A stretch of DNA of 64,000 nt from JAPOUP01 sp965201085 (GTDB lineage: Bacteria; Pseudomonadota; Alphaproteobacteria; Rhodobacterales; Rhodobacteraceae), in contig CBDAVS010000016.1 of the NCBI GenBank assembly GCA_965201085.1, forward strand, positions 62,001 through 126,000. Direction: 5' to 3'. The position numbers and the translations under genes are program-made. Below are positions 36,525-45,595 of the stretch, piece after piece (positions within the stretch are counted from its first letter, which is position 1; the number at the start of each line of letters is the position of its first letter). Below the pieces are notes generated by a model. That model was not told the origin of the DNA, searched no databases, and was given only the letters and a program-made list of their open reading frames with translations.

Positions 36525-37889
36525 CTAGTAATGGTGATAATCTTCAACGCCGACCGTGTAATTCGTGCCCGCCAGCGGCACGCCGGCCATAGCCGAAGCT
36601 TCCATCGTGAGCGCGGCGAGATCCTCCGGCTCCAACGAATGCAGATGGGTCTTACCGCAGGCCCGGGCGAACAGCTGCGCCTCGATCGTCAGCGTGTGCA
36701 GGAAATTGTAGACGCGTTCAGCCGCCTCGTCCGGATCCAGCCGCGCCCGCAACAGCGGATCCTGGGTGGCCACTCCAACCGGACACCGTCCGGTATGGCA
36801 GTGATAGCAGTGACCGGGCTCGGCCCCGATCTCGTCGGGATAGTTCGCCTCGGGAATATCCTTGTTGCAGTTCAGAGCCATCATCACGGAATGGCCGAGC
36901 GCGACGGCGTCGGCGCCAAGCGCGATAGCCTTGGCCAGATCGGCTCCGTTGCGGATACCGCCCGCATAGACCAGGCTGATCTCGCCTCGCTTACCCAGAT
37001 CGTCAATGGCTTTGCGCGCCTGCCTGATCGCGGCGATGCCCGGCACGCCGGTATCTTCCGTGGCAAGGTGCGGTCCAGCGCCGGTGCCGCCCTCCATGCC
37101 GTCGATGTAGATCGAGTCGGGATCGCATTTCACCGCCATGCGGACATCGTCATACACACGGGCCGCGCCGAGCTTCAGCTGGATTGGAATCTGCCAGTCA
37201 GTGGCCTCCCGAACCTCCTGTATCTTCAGTGCCAGGTCGTCTGGACCGAGCCAGTCGGGATGTCGGGCAGGCGAACGCTGGTCGATGCCGGCGGGAAGCG
37301 ACCGCATCTCCGCCACCTGATCGGTGACCTTCTGGCCCATGAGATGGCCGCCCAGCCCGACCTTGCAGCCCTGGCCGATGAAAAACTCGCAGACATCCGC
37401 CAGAACCAGATGGTTCGGGTTGAAGCCATAGCGCGACTGGATGCACTGATAGAGCCACTTGGAACTGTAGCGCCTCTCGTCGGGAATCATGCCTCCTTCG
37501 CCCGAACAGGTCGCGGTGCCCGCCATCGTGGCGCCACGCGCCAGCGCCGTCTTGGCTTCGTAGCTCAGCGCCCCGAAACTCATTCCTGTCACATAGACCG
37601 GAATGTCGAGTTCGAGCGGACGCTTGGCACGGGGACCGATCACTGTGCTTGTCTCGCATTTCTCGCGGTAGCCCTCGATCACGAAGCGCGTAAGCGTGCC
37701 CGGCAGAAATGTCAGATCGTCCCAGTGCGGAATTTTCTTGAACAGCGAGAAACCGCGCATGCGGTAACGTCCAAGCTCGGACTTTATGTGAATGTCATCA
37801 ATGACATGTGGCGGAAAGATAAAGCTGTCACCAATGCGGTTGACGTCTCGGTCCAGCGGCTTCTTTATTTGGGGGCTGCCGTCAGCCAT
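36525..37889 (-). CDS. mgsC: N-methylglutamate synthase, FMN/glutamate synthase-type subunit
   Basis: This 454-residue protein from the ATG at 37889 (AAAGGA site) corresponds to the FMN-binding domain of glutamate synthase (GlxD/MgsC). A longer frame begins at 37955 but its extra 22 residues are unlike the family. Motifs include PVYVTGMSFGALSYEAK, IDGMEGGTGAGPH, VYAGGIRNGADLAKAIALGA (FMN phosphate site), and the cysteine cluster CHYCHTGRCPVGVATQDP for an Fe-S centre. With MgsA and MgsB it makes N-methylglutamate from methylamine or gamma-glutamylmethylamide and a glutamate/2-oxoglutarate partner. The same trio is called GlxBCD in other rhizobial-type genomes. Confidence 0.87.
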   Translation of the reverse strand: MADGSPQIKKPLDRDVNRIGDSFIFPPHVIDDIHIKSELGRYRMRGFSLFKKIPHWDDLTFLPGTLTRFVIEGYREKCETSTVIGPRAKRPLELDIPVYVTGMSFGALSYEAKTALARGATMAGTATCSGEGGMIPDERRYSSKWLYQCIQSRYGFNPNHLVLADVCEFFIGQGCKVGLGGHLMGQKVTDQVAEMRSLPAGIDQRSPARHPDWLGPDDLALKIQEVREATDWQIPIQLKLGAARVYDDVRMAVKCDPDSIYIDGMEGGTGAGPHLATEDTGVPGIAAIRQARKAIDDLGKRGEISLVYAGGIRNGADLAKAIALGADAVALGHSVMMALNCNKDIPEANYPDEIGAEPGHCYHCHTGRCPVGVATQDPLLRARLDPDEAAERVYNFLHTLTIEAQLFARACGKTHLHSLEPEDLAALTMEASAMAGVPLAGTNYTVGVEDYHHY

Positions 37890-37956
37890 GCCTTTGGTCC
37901 TTTCCCGAATTCCTTCAGGGCATATCCGCAGCGCCAGCGCGCGGCGGGTCCGCATC

Positions 37957-38826
37957 CTAGAGGATCAGTTTCTTTTCGTTGGGCTCGAGATTGTCGTAAT
38001 TCCAGAGCTGCTTGCCCGCGACGATCTTCGTGAAATGGTCGACACCCCGCTCCGGCATCAGACCGTAGAGGGTCAGTTTCCGCTTCAGCCACTCGCGGTC
38101 CAGCCCGGTTAGTTCCGATGGCACCGCATCCACGCCCAGCGAGCGGATTTCTCCGCCGACATAGATGGTTCCGTCATACATGGAATCGCCGAGGTTCTTG
38201 CCGGCGTTACCACAGACGACCATGCGCCCGCGCTGCATCATGAAACCGGACAGCGCCCCGGTGTCTCCGCCGACCATGATGGTGCCGCCCTTCATGTCGA
38301 TGCCCGTCCGTGACCCGACGGATCCGCGGCAGATCAGATCGCCACCCCGAATGGCGGCGCCGAAGGTGGAACCGGCGTTCTTCTCGATGACGACCGTGCC
38401 AGCCATCATGTTCTCGGCGCAGGACCAGCCGACGCGGCCCTTGATGCGAATGTTCGGGCCATCGATCAGACCGGCGGTGAAATAACCGGTCGACCCTTCG
38501 ATGATCAGGTTGAGACGGCTGAGGATGCCGACGCCGAGCGAATGCATGCCGCGCGGGTTCTGGAGAACGATGGTGCCGTATCCGTCCCACATAAGGCTAC
38601 GGACCAATGAATTCACCTCGGTCGTGGACTTCCCGTCACAATCGACTTCCATGCGTTTGCTGAAATCGACTCCGGGTGCCCATGGATAGGTGAATCTGTC
38701 CTCGGCATCCGGGTCGAATTCGACATAGAGAGACTTTCCCGTCAGCTGCTCGGTTCGCATGCCAAGAGCGGTGACCCGCTCTTCCTGGCCCATGGCCTTC
38801 AGATCGGCGTCGGTCAGGTCTTCCAT
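37957..38826 (-). CDS. mgsB: N-methylglutamate synthase, GXGXG subunit
   Basis: This 289-residue protein is the glutamate synthase C-terminal beta-helix (GXGXG) domain as a separate subunit (GlxC/MgsB). The turns are visible as a series: GYGTIVLQNP, GILSRLNLIIEGSTGYFTAG, IRIKGRVGWSCAENMMAG, GGDLICRGSVGSRTGIDMKG, GGDTGALSGFMMQRG and CGNAGKNLGDSMYDG. It is structural, supporting the amidotransferase and FMN domains. Its start overlaps the end of mgsA by 13 bp, so the subunits are co-translated. Confidence 0.88.
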   Translation of the reverse strand: MEDLTDADLKAMGQEERVTALGMRTEQLTGKSLYVEFDPDAEDRFTYPWAPGVDFSKRMEVDCDGKSTTEVNSLVRSLMWDGYGTIVLQNPRGMHSLGVGILSRLNLIIEGSTGYFTAGLIDGPNIRIKGRVGWSCAENMMAGTVVIEKNAGSTFGAAIRGGDLICRGSVGSRTGIDMKGGTIMVGGDTGALSGFMMQRGRMVVCGNAGKNLGDSMYDGTIYVGGEIRSLGVDAVPSELTGLDREWLKRKLTLYGLMPERGVDHFTKIVAGKQLWNYDNLEPNEKKLIL

Positions 38827-39752
38827 ACCCGAACCTCCTCGTCGTAGGGATCGGTCGTATCGATCTCATCGGGAAGAATCGCCCGTATCGCGACCTCTTC
38901 GGAAGCCATGGCGATCAAATCGTCCGACTCGTAGAGAACCAGCGGTTTAGCGGCCATCGTATCCTTTGCCATGCCAAGCTGGTCCCGCGTGCAGACGAGA
39001 TAGGTGAACACTCCGTCGATCTCGTCGATGGACCGTCTCAGGCTATCCTCAAGCGCCACGCCTCTGGACAGGTGATGGGCCGTGTACACGGCCAGAAGCT
39101 CGCTGTCGCAGTCAGACATGAAGCGATGGCCACGTCGCTCCATTTCCCGCCGCATGATCCAGTAATTCGTGATTTGCCCGTTATGCACGACCGAGATATC
39201 GTTATAGGGGAACGCCCAGTATGGATGCGCCGACTTTATATCCACATCCGACTCGGTAGCCATCCGGGTATGGCCGATACCATGCGTTCCCCGGAAACCG
39301 TCCAGACCGTAAGCGCCCGAAACCTCGGTGGCGTCCCCAAGATCCTTGACCAGTTCCAGACCGTTGCCCATGCTCAGGATTTCGGTTCCGCTGTCCTCTT
39401 CGATATGCGCTGCCAGTGCCACGACATCACCGTCATGGGAGAGCAGATAACGAAGCGCGTATTCGCGCGGTGCCTCCCTGGATTTCACCGTCACGCCATG
39501 CTCTTCGAGTATGGCATCCGCGCGCGCGATCCGATCGGCGATCAACCGGCGGGCCCCATGTCCGATGGCAAGGTCATCCGCTTCGGCCACCTTGATCCGC
39601 ATTATGTAATCCGAAGGATCGCCGCCCTGGGAATAGACGGCGTAACCGGTTGAATCCGGACCTCGGTGTTTGAGGGCCTGAAGCATGGCGGTCATCTCCC
39701 CGCCTACGCCGCGTGACCCGCTTCTATGAATGATTCCAGCGATTCCGCACAT
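38814..39752 (-). CDS. mgsA: N-methylglutamate synthase, class II amidotransferase subunit
   Basis: This 312-residue Ntn-type glutamine amidotransferase starts MCGIAGIIHRSG with the nucleophile Cys2. Class II landmarks follow: ALKHRGPDSTG, GIGHTRMATESDVD and FPYNDISVVHNGQITNY. In classical glutamate synthase this domain releases ammonia from glutamine; in MgsABC it should release methylamine from gamma-glutamylmethylamide or act on glutamine. It follows the GS-like gene by 47 bp and overlaps mgsB. GlxB is the equivalent name in other genomes. Confidence 0.88.
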   Translation of the reverse strand: MCGIAGIIHRSGSRGVGGEMTAMLQALKHRGPDSTGYAVYSQGGDPSDYIMRIKVAEADDLAIGHGARRLIADRIARADAILEEHGVTVKSREAPREYALRYLLSHDGDVVALAAHIEEDSGTEILSMGNGLELVKDLGDATEVSGAYGLDGFRGTHGIGHTRMATESDVDIKSAHPYWAFPYNDISVVHNGQITNYWIMRREMERRGHRFMSDCDSELLAVYTAHHLSRGVALEDSLRRSIDEIDGVFTYLVCTRDQLGMAKDTMAAKPLVLYESDDLIAMASEEVAIRAILPDEIDTTDPYDEEVRVWKT

Positions 39753-39799
39753 TCAGACGCAACTCCCGTTCATTGGATTCAGGGCGAAAGCACCAGCCA

Positions 39800-41275
39800 T
39801 CAGGGTAGGCATTCCATATACATCTCATTATCCCAATCGGTGACGGTGGACATGAACCTGGCGAACTCGTCACGCTTGTATTCGTCGTAGAGCCGGTACA
39901 TTTCGCCCGGAAGTCCGCTTTTGACGACTTCATCGCCTGCCAGATGGTCAAGCGCTTCCCCAAGGCTCATGGGCAGTTTCCTGACATCTTTCCCTTCGGC
40001 CATCGCCTCGTATATGTTGCGTTCTTCGGGCTCGCCCGGATCCAGGTCGTTCTCAAGACCGTCCTCCATGGCGGCGAGAAGTGTCGCGCCCATAAGATAC
40101 GGGTTCACCATGGAATCGACCGAGCGGTATTCGAACCGTCCCGGCGCCGACACCCGCAGTCCCGTCGTGCGGTTCTGGAAGCCCCAGTCAGAGAAGACAG
40201 GTGCCCAGAAGCCCGTATCCCATAGCCTACGGTAGGAATTGACCGTGGAACAGCCGATCGCCGTGAGCGCCTGCAGATGGGTGACCACGCCGCCGATCGC
40301 TTTCAGTCCTGTCCTGCCCGGCATCTGCGGATCGTCCGTGTCGGGCATGAAGGTGTTGTCGCCGCCGGAGACATACATATAATTCTCTTTCATTCCGGGC
40401 AGGCTTTCGGGATCGTTTCCGGTCCGCTTGAAGATGTCCCCGCCTTCGGTCCAGAGCGACATGTTGTGGTGGCATCCGCTTGCGGACACGCCCATGAACG
40501 GCTTTGACATGAAGCAGGCGAAAATGCCGTGTTCGCGCGCGACCTGAGCGCATATCTGACGATATGTCGTCAAACGGTCCGCGTTCCGCAATACGCTGTC
40601 GAAGGTCCAGTTCAGTTCCAGCTGGCCCGGCGCATCCTCGTGATCACCCTGAATCATGTCCAGTCCCATGGTTCGGGCGTATCGGATCACCTGCATCGAT
40701 ACCGGCCGCAGGCTTTCGAACTGGTCAATGTGATAGCAGTATGGCTTTGAGAAGCCATCGCGCGGCTTTCCGTTCTCACCGAATTTGAGCCACATCATCT
40801 CCGGCTCGGTACCCATGCGCAGTTCCAACCCCCGCCGCGCCCTGAATTCCTCATGCAGGCGGCGAAGGTTGCCCCGGCAGTCAGCGGTGAGATACGCGCC
40901 GGGATCCTCACGTTCCTCCCGGTTGCGGAACAGGGTGCAGAAAAACCGGCCGATGGTCGGTGCCCATGGAAGCTGCATGAAGGTTTCCGGTTCGGGAATG
41001 CCCACGAGTTCGGCCGCTTCCGGTCCGTATCCGAGGTAATTTCCGGCCCGATCGGTGAACAGATTGACCGTCGCGCCATATACCAGCTGGAATCCCTTCC
41101 GGGCCACGCTCTCCCAATGATCGGCGGGAATGCCCTTTCCCATCACTTTGCCCGTCACCGAAACGAACTGGAGATAGAGATACTCAACCCCCAGCCGGTC
41201 GATCATCTTCCGAACTTCCCTGATCCTGTCCTCGCGCCCCGGGGCGTCTACAAATCTTTCAAGATCGGTAGCCAC
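39800..41275 (-). CDS. Glutamine synthetase-family ligase paralogue heading the mgs operon
   Basis: This 491-residue GS-fold protein differs strongly from the gmaS candidate at 8494. It has an N-terminal extension (REVRKMIDRLGVEYLYLQFV) and GS motifs GTEPEMMWLKF, IQGDHEDAPGQLELNW, SASGCHHNMSLW, STVNSYRRLWD and PGRFEYRSVDSMVNPYL. Metal-binding glutamates are mostly kept. Heading an operon with mgsABC, it may be an alternative gamma-glutamylmethylamide or gamma-glutamyl-amine ligase. It could equally make glutamine for MgsA. Divergent from a GntR gene with a perfect dyad between them. Confidence 0.82.
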   Translation of the reverse strand: MATDLERFVDAPGREDRIREVRKMIDRLGVEYLYLQFVSVTGKVMGKGIPADHWESVARKGFQLVYGATVNLFTDRAGNYLGYGPEAAELVGIPEPETFMQLPWAPTIGRFFCTLFRNREEREDPGAYLTADCRGNLRRLHEEFRARRGLELRMGTEPEMMWLKFGENGKPRDGFSKPYCYHIDQFESLRPVSMQVIRYARTMGLDMIQGDHEDAPGQLELNWTFDSVLRNADRLTTYRQICAQVAREHGIFACFMSKPFMGVSASGCHHNMSLWTEGGDIFKRTGNDPESLPGMKENYMYVSGGDNTFMPDTDDPQMPGRTGLKAIGGVVTHLQALTAIGCSTVNSYRRLWDTGFWAPVFSDWGFQNRTTGLRVSAPGRFEYRSVDSMVNPYLMGATLLAAMEDGLENDLDPGEPEERNIYEAMAEGKDVRKLPMSLGEALDHLAGDEVVKSGLPGEMYRLYDEYKRDEFARFMSTVTDWDNEMYMECLP

Positions 41276-41471
41276 TGTCTCTCACTCCCTGTTAATTCCG
41301 CGTTTGCTCTCACACCTGCCGGTCACAGATCGGCGCCGCAGGCCCGGATCCCACGCCACCGCAAATCGGCTCGGCCCCTTTTACGCGGCGATTTCATTGT
41401 CATTCCAGCCAACCATGGCAACCACAATGACATGTCTAACCTAATATGCAACCTATTTTATGCCAAAATCT
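41276..41471. promoter_or_regulatory. Divergent intergenic region before the mgs operon
   Basis: The divergent gap spans 41276-41535. Towards the operon it is AT-rich only near 41430-41470 (ATATGCAACCTATTTTATGC), consistent with promoters close to the GntR gene and the dyad. The portion 41276-41400 is GC-rich with nothing recognisable and is likely the operon's 5' leader. Confidence 0.4.
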
Positions 41472-41490
41472 CCAAATGCGTTGCATTTGG
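41472..41490. promoter_or_regulatory. GntR-type operator candidate
   Basis: CCAAATGC-GTT-GCATTTGG is a perfect 8-3-8 inverted repeat, located 45 bp before the GntR start codon and about 200 bp before the GS-like gene. A perfect dyad of this size in a regulator's divergent promoter region is the expected operator form. Confidence 0.6.
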
Positions 41491-41535
41491 TGCTTTTTTG
41501 GTTCAGATATTGCCATCAAGCGACGGAAAGGATGA

Positions 41536-42219
41536 ATGACAGTGTCGAATTTTGGCGCAGCGGAAATCGCGGCGGCGCTGCGACAGGAGATTCTCAACGG
41601 CGGTCTGCCGCGCCACCTTCGGCTGCCAGCGGAGCGCCGTATGGCGCAGACCCACGGAGTCGCGCGCAACACGGTCCGGGAGGCGCTGTTTCGGCTGGCC
41701 GAGGAAGGGTTTGTGGTCACCCGGCCCGGGAGCGGAACCTATGTTGCGTACCAGTCCGAGACGCCAACGACCAGCAAGGCCATCGAACAGGCCGGTCCGC
41801 TGGAACTGATGGACGCCCGATTCGCGTTGGAGCCGCATATCTGCAGGCTCTGCGTCCTGCACGGCAGGCTCGGCAGCTTCGATACGCTCAACTCCCTTTG
41901 CAGGCGCATGGAAACGGCGATTCACGACCCCGTCGCCTTCGCGGAGGCCGATACGGAGTTTCACTGGACATTGGCCAAGACGACGGGCAACCGGCTCCTG
42001 AGCTGGATCATCGGTCAGATCAATTCTGTACGCAGCCAGGACGAATGGACGCTGATGCGGCAGCTTACACTCAACGAGGCGATGATCGCGCGGTACAATG
42101 TCCAGCATCGCCGGATACTCAGCGCGATCTGCGGCAGGGAGCCTGAGCGCGCGGCCAGTCTCATGACGGAGCATCTTGAGACGGCCCGGCTGAGTCTGAC
42201 AAGAGCAGCGGCGGCGTAG
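41536..42219 (+). CDS. GntR/FadR-family regulator of the mgs-tmm operon
   Basis: This 227-residue repressor-type regulator has an N-terminal winged HTH (IAAALRQEILNGGLPRHLRL, then VARNTVREALFRLAEEGFVV) and an all-helical FCD ligand domain with metal-type histidines (PHICRLC, EFHWTLAKTTGN). A GGAAAGGA site precedes the ATG. It is transcribed divergently from the GS-like/mgsABC/tmm operon, so it probably represses that operon until an amine or glutamyl-amide binds. The effector is not known. Confidence 0.88.
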   Translation: MTVSNFGAAEIAAALRQEILNGGLPRHLRLPAERRMAQTHGVARNTVREALFRLAEEGFVVTRPGSGTYVAYQSETPTTSKAIEQAGPLELMDARFALEPHICRLCVLHGRLGSFDTLNSLCRRMETAIHDPVAFAEADTEFHWTLAKTTGNRLLSWIIGQINSVRSQDEWTLMRQLTLNEAMIARYNVQHRRILSAICGREPERAASLMTEHLETARLSLTRAAAA

Positions 42220-42309
42220 CCTTCAGGGTGACAGTGGTATTTTCGCGGAACGTCGAGGACTCGGGAAAGGCTGTATTTCCGACCCGTTCCCCGCAGGACG
42301 GTTACCGGA

Positions 42310-43029
42310 TCAGACCCTGGCCGCGCATTGCAGCCAGTTCATGTAGAGCCGTTCAGCCGTCTCGTTGAATTCCTTCATGCATCTGTCGGCATCGGACTGC
42401 ATCTGTTTGGCGCCCTCCGGGCCCAGCGCGGTCTCCAGCGCGGTGGCGTATGCCGGTATCCGCGCCCAGTTCGATACCGTATCCGGCTCGATCTCGACAT
42501 GGAACTGGGCCGAATACGCCCGCGGGCCCCATTGCATTGCCTGCACCGCGCAGTCCGGCGAAGACGCGAGCACTTTGGCGTACGAAGGCACGCATGTGAC
42601 TTCCGCGCCGTGCCATTGCAGGCAGTTAAGCGATTCCGGCAGTCCATCCATCCAGATGCTGCCGAGGCCCTCGTCGGTCAGCCGAACGTCCATCACCCCG
42701 ATTTCGGGATGCTCTGCGGGACCGACCTCGCCTCCAAGCGCCTCAGCCAGCAGCTGATGCCCGAGGCAAAGACCGAGAAACGGCATGCCCCGACCTTCCA
42801 CCGCTTCCCTGACAGCCCGCTTTTCCTCCCGAAGCCAGGGATGCGCATCCTCCTCCCAGACATCCATGGGTCCCCCCATCACCCAGAGACCGTCATAGCC
42901 GTCCAAAGGTGGAATCGTTTCTCCTTCGTCGAGTTCGATCGCGTCCCAGCCATGTCCATCCTCTTCCAGAAAGGACCGAAAGATGCCGGGATGTTCAACG
43001 CTGACGTGCTGAAGTACCAGTATGTGCAT
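42310..43029 (-). CDS. Class I glutamine amidotransferase-like protein
   Basis: This 239-residue protein from the ATG at 43029 (MHILVLQHV) has the Cys-His-Glu triad of class I amidotransferases: nucleophile in FLGLCLGHQLLAEALGG and His/Glu in AYSAQFHVEIEPD. Free-standing members hydrolyse glutamine or gamma-glutamyl amides. It is convergent with the GntR gene and so outside the mgs operon. Its closeness to glutamyl-amide genes suggests gamma-glutamyl amide hydrolysis, but GMP-synthase-like paralogues of unknown role are common. An upstream in-frame start at 43077 is less likely. Confidence 0.8.
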   Translation of the reverse strand: MHILVLQHVSVEHPGIFRSFLEEDGHGWDAIELDEGETIPPLDGYDGLWVMGGPMDVWEEDAHPWLREEKRAVREAVEGRGMPFLGLCLGHQLLAEALGGEVGPAEHPEIGVMDVRLTDEGLGSIWMDGLPESLNCLQWHGAEVTCVPSYAKVLASSPDCAVQAMQWGPRAYSAQFHVEIEPDTVSNWARIPAYATALETALGPEGAKQMQSDADRCMKEFNETAERLYMNWLQCAARV

Positions 43030-43212
43030 GAGCTCCTCCGAATGACCGCTTCCCCCTCTTCCGACCTCATGGGTCAAGTGGACAGGTTCAGGTCACCAAA
43101 GATATCGAACCGATTCCCGGCACCGTTCATACAGCCACCCCTCCGTGAATACAAACCGAAGCATTGTCGGGAAATCCTGTATGGGACATGCGCTCTGCCC
43201 CACACCAACAGG

Positions 43213-43590
43213 GCCTGCCACCGGTCAACAGGGTGTTTGAATATTCCGTGGATTCACGCCGCTCCCTTCCAGGTGAGTTTGCTGTCGGGCGCCCCGCGTC
43301 TGTCATCCCTCCATACTTGACTCACTGTCCTATCCGAGTTTTGCGGCCCGGTCGATTACCGCGTACATCTCGACCCCCACAGCGAGCCTCAGGTATCCCC
43401 GCCAGAGCTTCTGCGTTCCCTGTCTTTTCCCCGCCATAAGCGAGAGGTCCCATATGCGAAACGCGGTCACGGCGTCGAAGGCGAGGCATCCGCGCAGGTC
43501 GTCCCCGGCGTTCAGCCTGCGGTCCTTTATCCTCGTTCCGGTCTTCAGCGCCCTGAAGAAGCATTCGATCCGCCTGCGTAGTTCTTACCG
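43213..43590 (-). mobile_element. IS4-family remnant with one end
   Basis: The minus strand reads RRIECFFRALKTGTRIKDRR, GDDLRGCLAFDAVTAFRIWD, TQKLWRGYLRLAVGVEMYAV and stops at 43330: the C-terminal DDE/YREK part of an IS4-type transposase with an internal deletion. Downstream at 43213-43245 lies CAGGGTGTTTGAATATTCCG, a terminal repeat shared with 52553-52582 and 62522-62550. The upstream break at about 43590 joins the TnpB fragment. Confidence 0.65.
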
Positions 43591-44146
43591 CCGCAGGTGC
43601 GGTTCGGTGCGGTACGCGAAGGCCCGGTGCCGCGTCGCCGCGCTGCGGACCCGCGCCGCCCGGATCCGGCACGACTGGCAGCACAGGGCGAGCCTCGACA
43701 TCGCCCGACGCTTCGGAACGGTTGCGCTGGAGAATCTTGCCGTGAGGAACATGACGGTCAGCGCCAAAGGAACCATGGAAGCGCCGGTAAGGAACGTCCA
43801 CCGGAAAGCGGACCCGAACCGAGCGATCCTCAACCAGGGCCGGCACGGGTTCGAAAGAAAGCTGGCCTACAGGCTGGAGGTACGGGGCGGACGCCTGCGC
43901 TTGGTCGGTCCGCGCCATACGTCGCGGACCTGTTCGGCCTGCGGAGCCGTCGACGGGGAGAGCCGCGAAAGCCAAGCGCCCTGCCGCTGCCGACGATGCG
44001 GATTCCGCGCCAACGCCGACCACAACGCGGCCCTCAACATCATGCGTCGGAACATGGCTTCCATGCTCGTGGAGGAAGGGCAGAGACCCTCCTGCGAAGC
44101 GAGAACCGGAAGGGGCGCCGAGACCCTCGAAAATCCCCCTCCATGA
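43591..44146 (+). pseudogene. TnpB (IS605 OrfB) C-terminal fragment
   Basis: The frame carries the C-terminal half of TnpB: ARRFGTVALENLAVRNMTVS (RuvC with catalytic Glu), the zinc finger CSACGAVDGESRESQAPCRC followed by CGFRANADHNAALNIMRRN (catalytic Asp). The N-terminal half with the first RuvC Asp is absent and the sequence joins an IS4 fragment near 43590. TnpB proteins are omega-RNA-guided nucleases; this one cannot be active. The 3' end region to about 44165 may still contain the omega-RNA scaffold and element right end. Confidence 0.8.
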
Positions 44147-44313
44147 GGTGGGGGGGGAAGATGTAAAGACCTCAATGTGCCGTCCGGATCGTCGAACTGG
44201 CCTGGGTCTGGCGGTTTCCATGTGTCGGCGTCACTTTCCCACAGCCGCCGCCGTCAACCCTTTTCGGCGGATCGACCGACCCCCTGAGGAACATCGTCCG
44301 GATCGAACGTCAC

Positions 44314-45528
44314 CTATGGTTCGACCTCACCGCAGTCCTTCAGATGGTCCAGGAATGTCGGGATCGGACAGCTGTAGGCATGGTCCGGATTTTCCTGAAG
44401 CGCTCCCTGATGGACAAGATGGTTGTGGAATCCAAGAACCGACATGCCCTCCGGAAGGTTCCAGCCGTCGACGTCCGAGACGAGCCGACGGATCAGGGCC
44501 ATGATATCGCTTTTCCTCATACCGTCCCTGAAATCCTGCATCACCGCCCCGGTCAGGTAAACGCTTTCCCTCATCTCCGGACTTTGCTGGTTCCTGTTGC
44601 ATCGCCGGCGGAGATCGGTGGCCTCCCTCTCCACAATGTCCCAGCGTATCCGTGCCATGTCCCCGTCATGCAGAAGGGTCTCATGACCCAGCGTCTGGAA
44701 TGAATGGTGAAGATGCCGCGGCCAGCCCTCCGTGTCCCGGACCAACCCAGTGAGCCTGTCGTCCGTCGCAGGACCGTTACCGCTTGCATAAAGGCCGAAT
44801 CCCTCGCAGAACCTCCCGGCGTAATCCATGGCCTCATCCGTGTCGAAACAGCCGATATCATGGACATTCTCAACCCGGGTCAGGCCCATGGCCCGCACCC
44901 TGTCCCCGGTGTCGCACAGACCCGACATGACAGGAAGAAGCGGAAGATCCGTCGTTCCGTTATGCAGCGCCCTGATAAAATCCGCCTGAACTGAATCCCC
45001 ACCGTATTCCATACGCTGCGCCTCGTCTATGGCGACGATCACCGGCGCGGGCCAGATAGAACCGGGAAGGACGTTCACCATATCATGGAGATCCAAGGGA
45101 ATACGCCTTACGGCGCTGTTTCCCCCGATGCCGACATTGGCCCCGATCGCATCGAAAAAGGATATTCCGGTTTTGATGTCACGTTCCTTCAGCCATTTTT
45201 TCAGCGTCGGACGGTCAAGACCGGCTGCGGCGGTCATGGCCTTCATGGCATTGTCCATGTTCCGAAGCATCTCTCCCGACAGGATAAGGATACGGGGGAA
45301 ACCGAATTTCCCTTTCGGGTCGACCTCATCCAATCGGTGCTCGATCTCTTTCAGGACGGACGTCTTTCCCGCGCCGGGAGCGCCCCGGATCACACGGGTC
45401 TCCTTCCGGAATTCCCTGTCCCGGTCCTGCATCGCCGCGGCCCTGTACATGATGTCACGGATGACGGAGTCACGCCCGATGAACACCGGCGGTCGTGATC
45501 CAGCGTTCCTGAGCAGGAATTCCTCCAT
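44314..45528 (-). CDS. Stand-alone AAA ATPase, paralogue 2
   Basis: This is a paralogue of the protein at 23607-24896. Walker A is IRGAPGAGKTS, Walker B PVIVAIDEAQRM, with GLCDTGD, TEGWPRHLHHSFQTLG and QQSPEMRESVYLTGAVMQDF in the same order. I prefer the ATG at 45528 because AAAGGGAGAAG precedes it and it matches the paralogue's N-terminal spacing, giving 404 residues; frames from 45597 or 45606 run into the start codon of the divergent parD-like gene. The end CPIPTFLDHLKDCG again suggests a C-terminal DNA- or partner-binding module. Function is unknown. Confidence 0.7.
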   Translation of the reverse strand: MEEFLLRNAGSRPPVFIGRDSVIRDIMYRAAAMQDRDREFRKETRVIRGAPGAGKTSVLKEIEHRLDEVDPKGKFGFPRILILSGEMLRNMDNAMKAMTAAAGLDRPTLKKWLKERDIKTGISFFDAIGANVGIGGNSAVRRIPLDLHDMVNVLPGSIWPAPVIVAIDEAQRMEYGGDSVQADFIRALHNGTTDLPLLPVMSGLCDTGDRVRAMGLTRVENVHDIGCFDTDEAMDYAGRFCEGFGLYASGNGPATDDRLTGLVRDTEGWPRHLHHSFQTLGHETLLHDGDMARIRWDIVEREATDLRRRCNRNQQSPEMRESVYLTGAVMQDFRDGMRKSDIMALIRRLVSDVDGWNLPEGMSVLGFHNHLVHQGALQENPDHAYSCPIPTFLDHLKDCGEVEP

Positions 45529-45595
45529 CTTCTCCCTTTGGAAGCCTTGCCCGCGATCGGGATAGACTATCTTGCGACTGCGCCTGACGCTGTCC

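Noticed and set aside
36495..38033. Plus-strand open frame of 512 codons
   Set aside because: Shadow of mgsC on the opposite strand; its translation has no domain and rare-residue composition.
43591..44165. Active TnpB with omega-RNA
   Set aside because: The N-terminal half with the first catalytic Asp is missing and the sequence joins an IS4 fragment.
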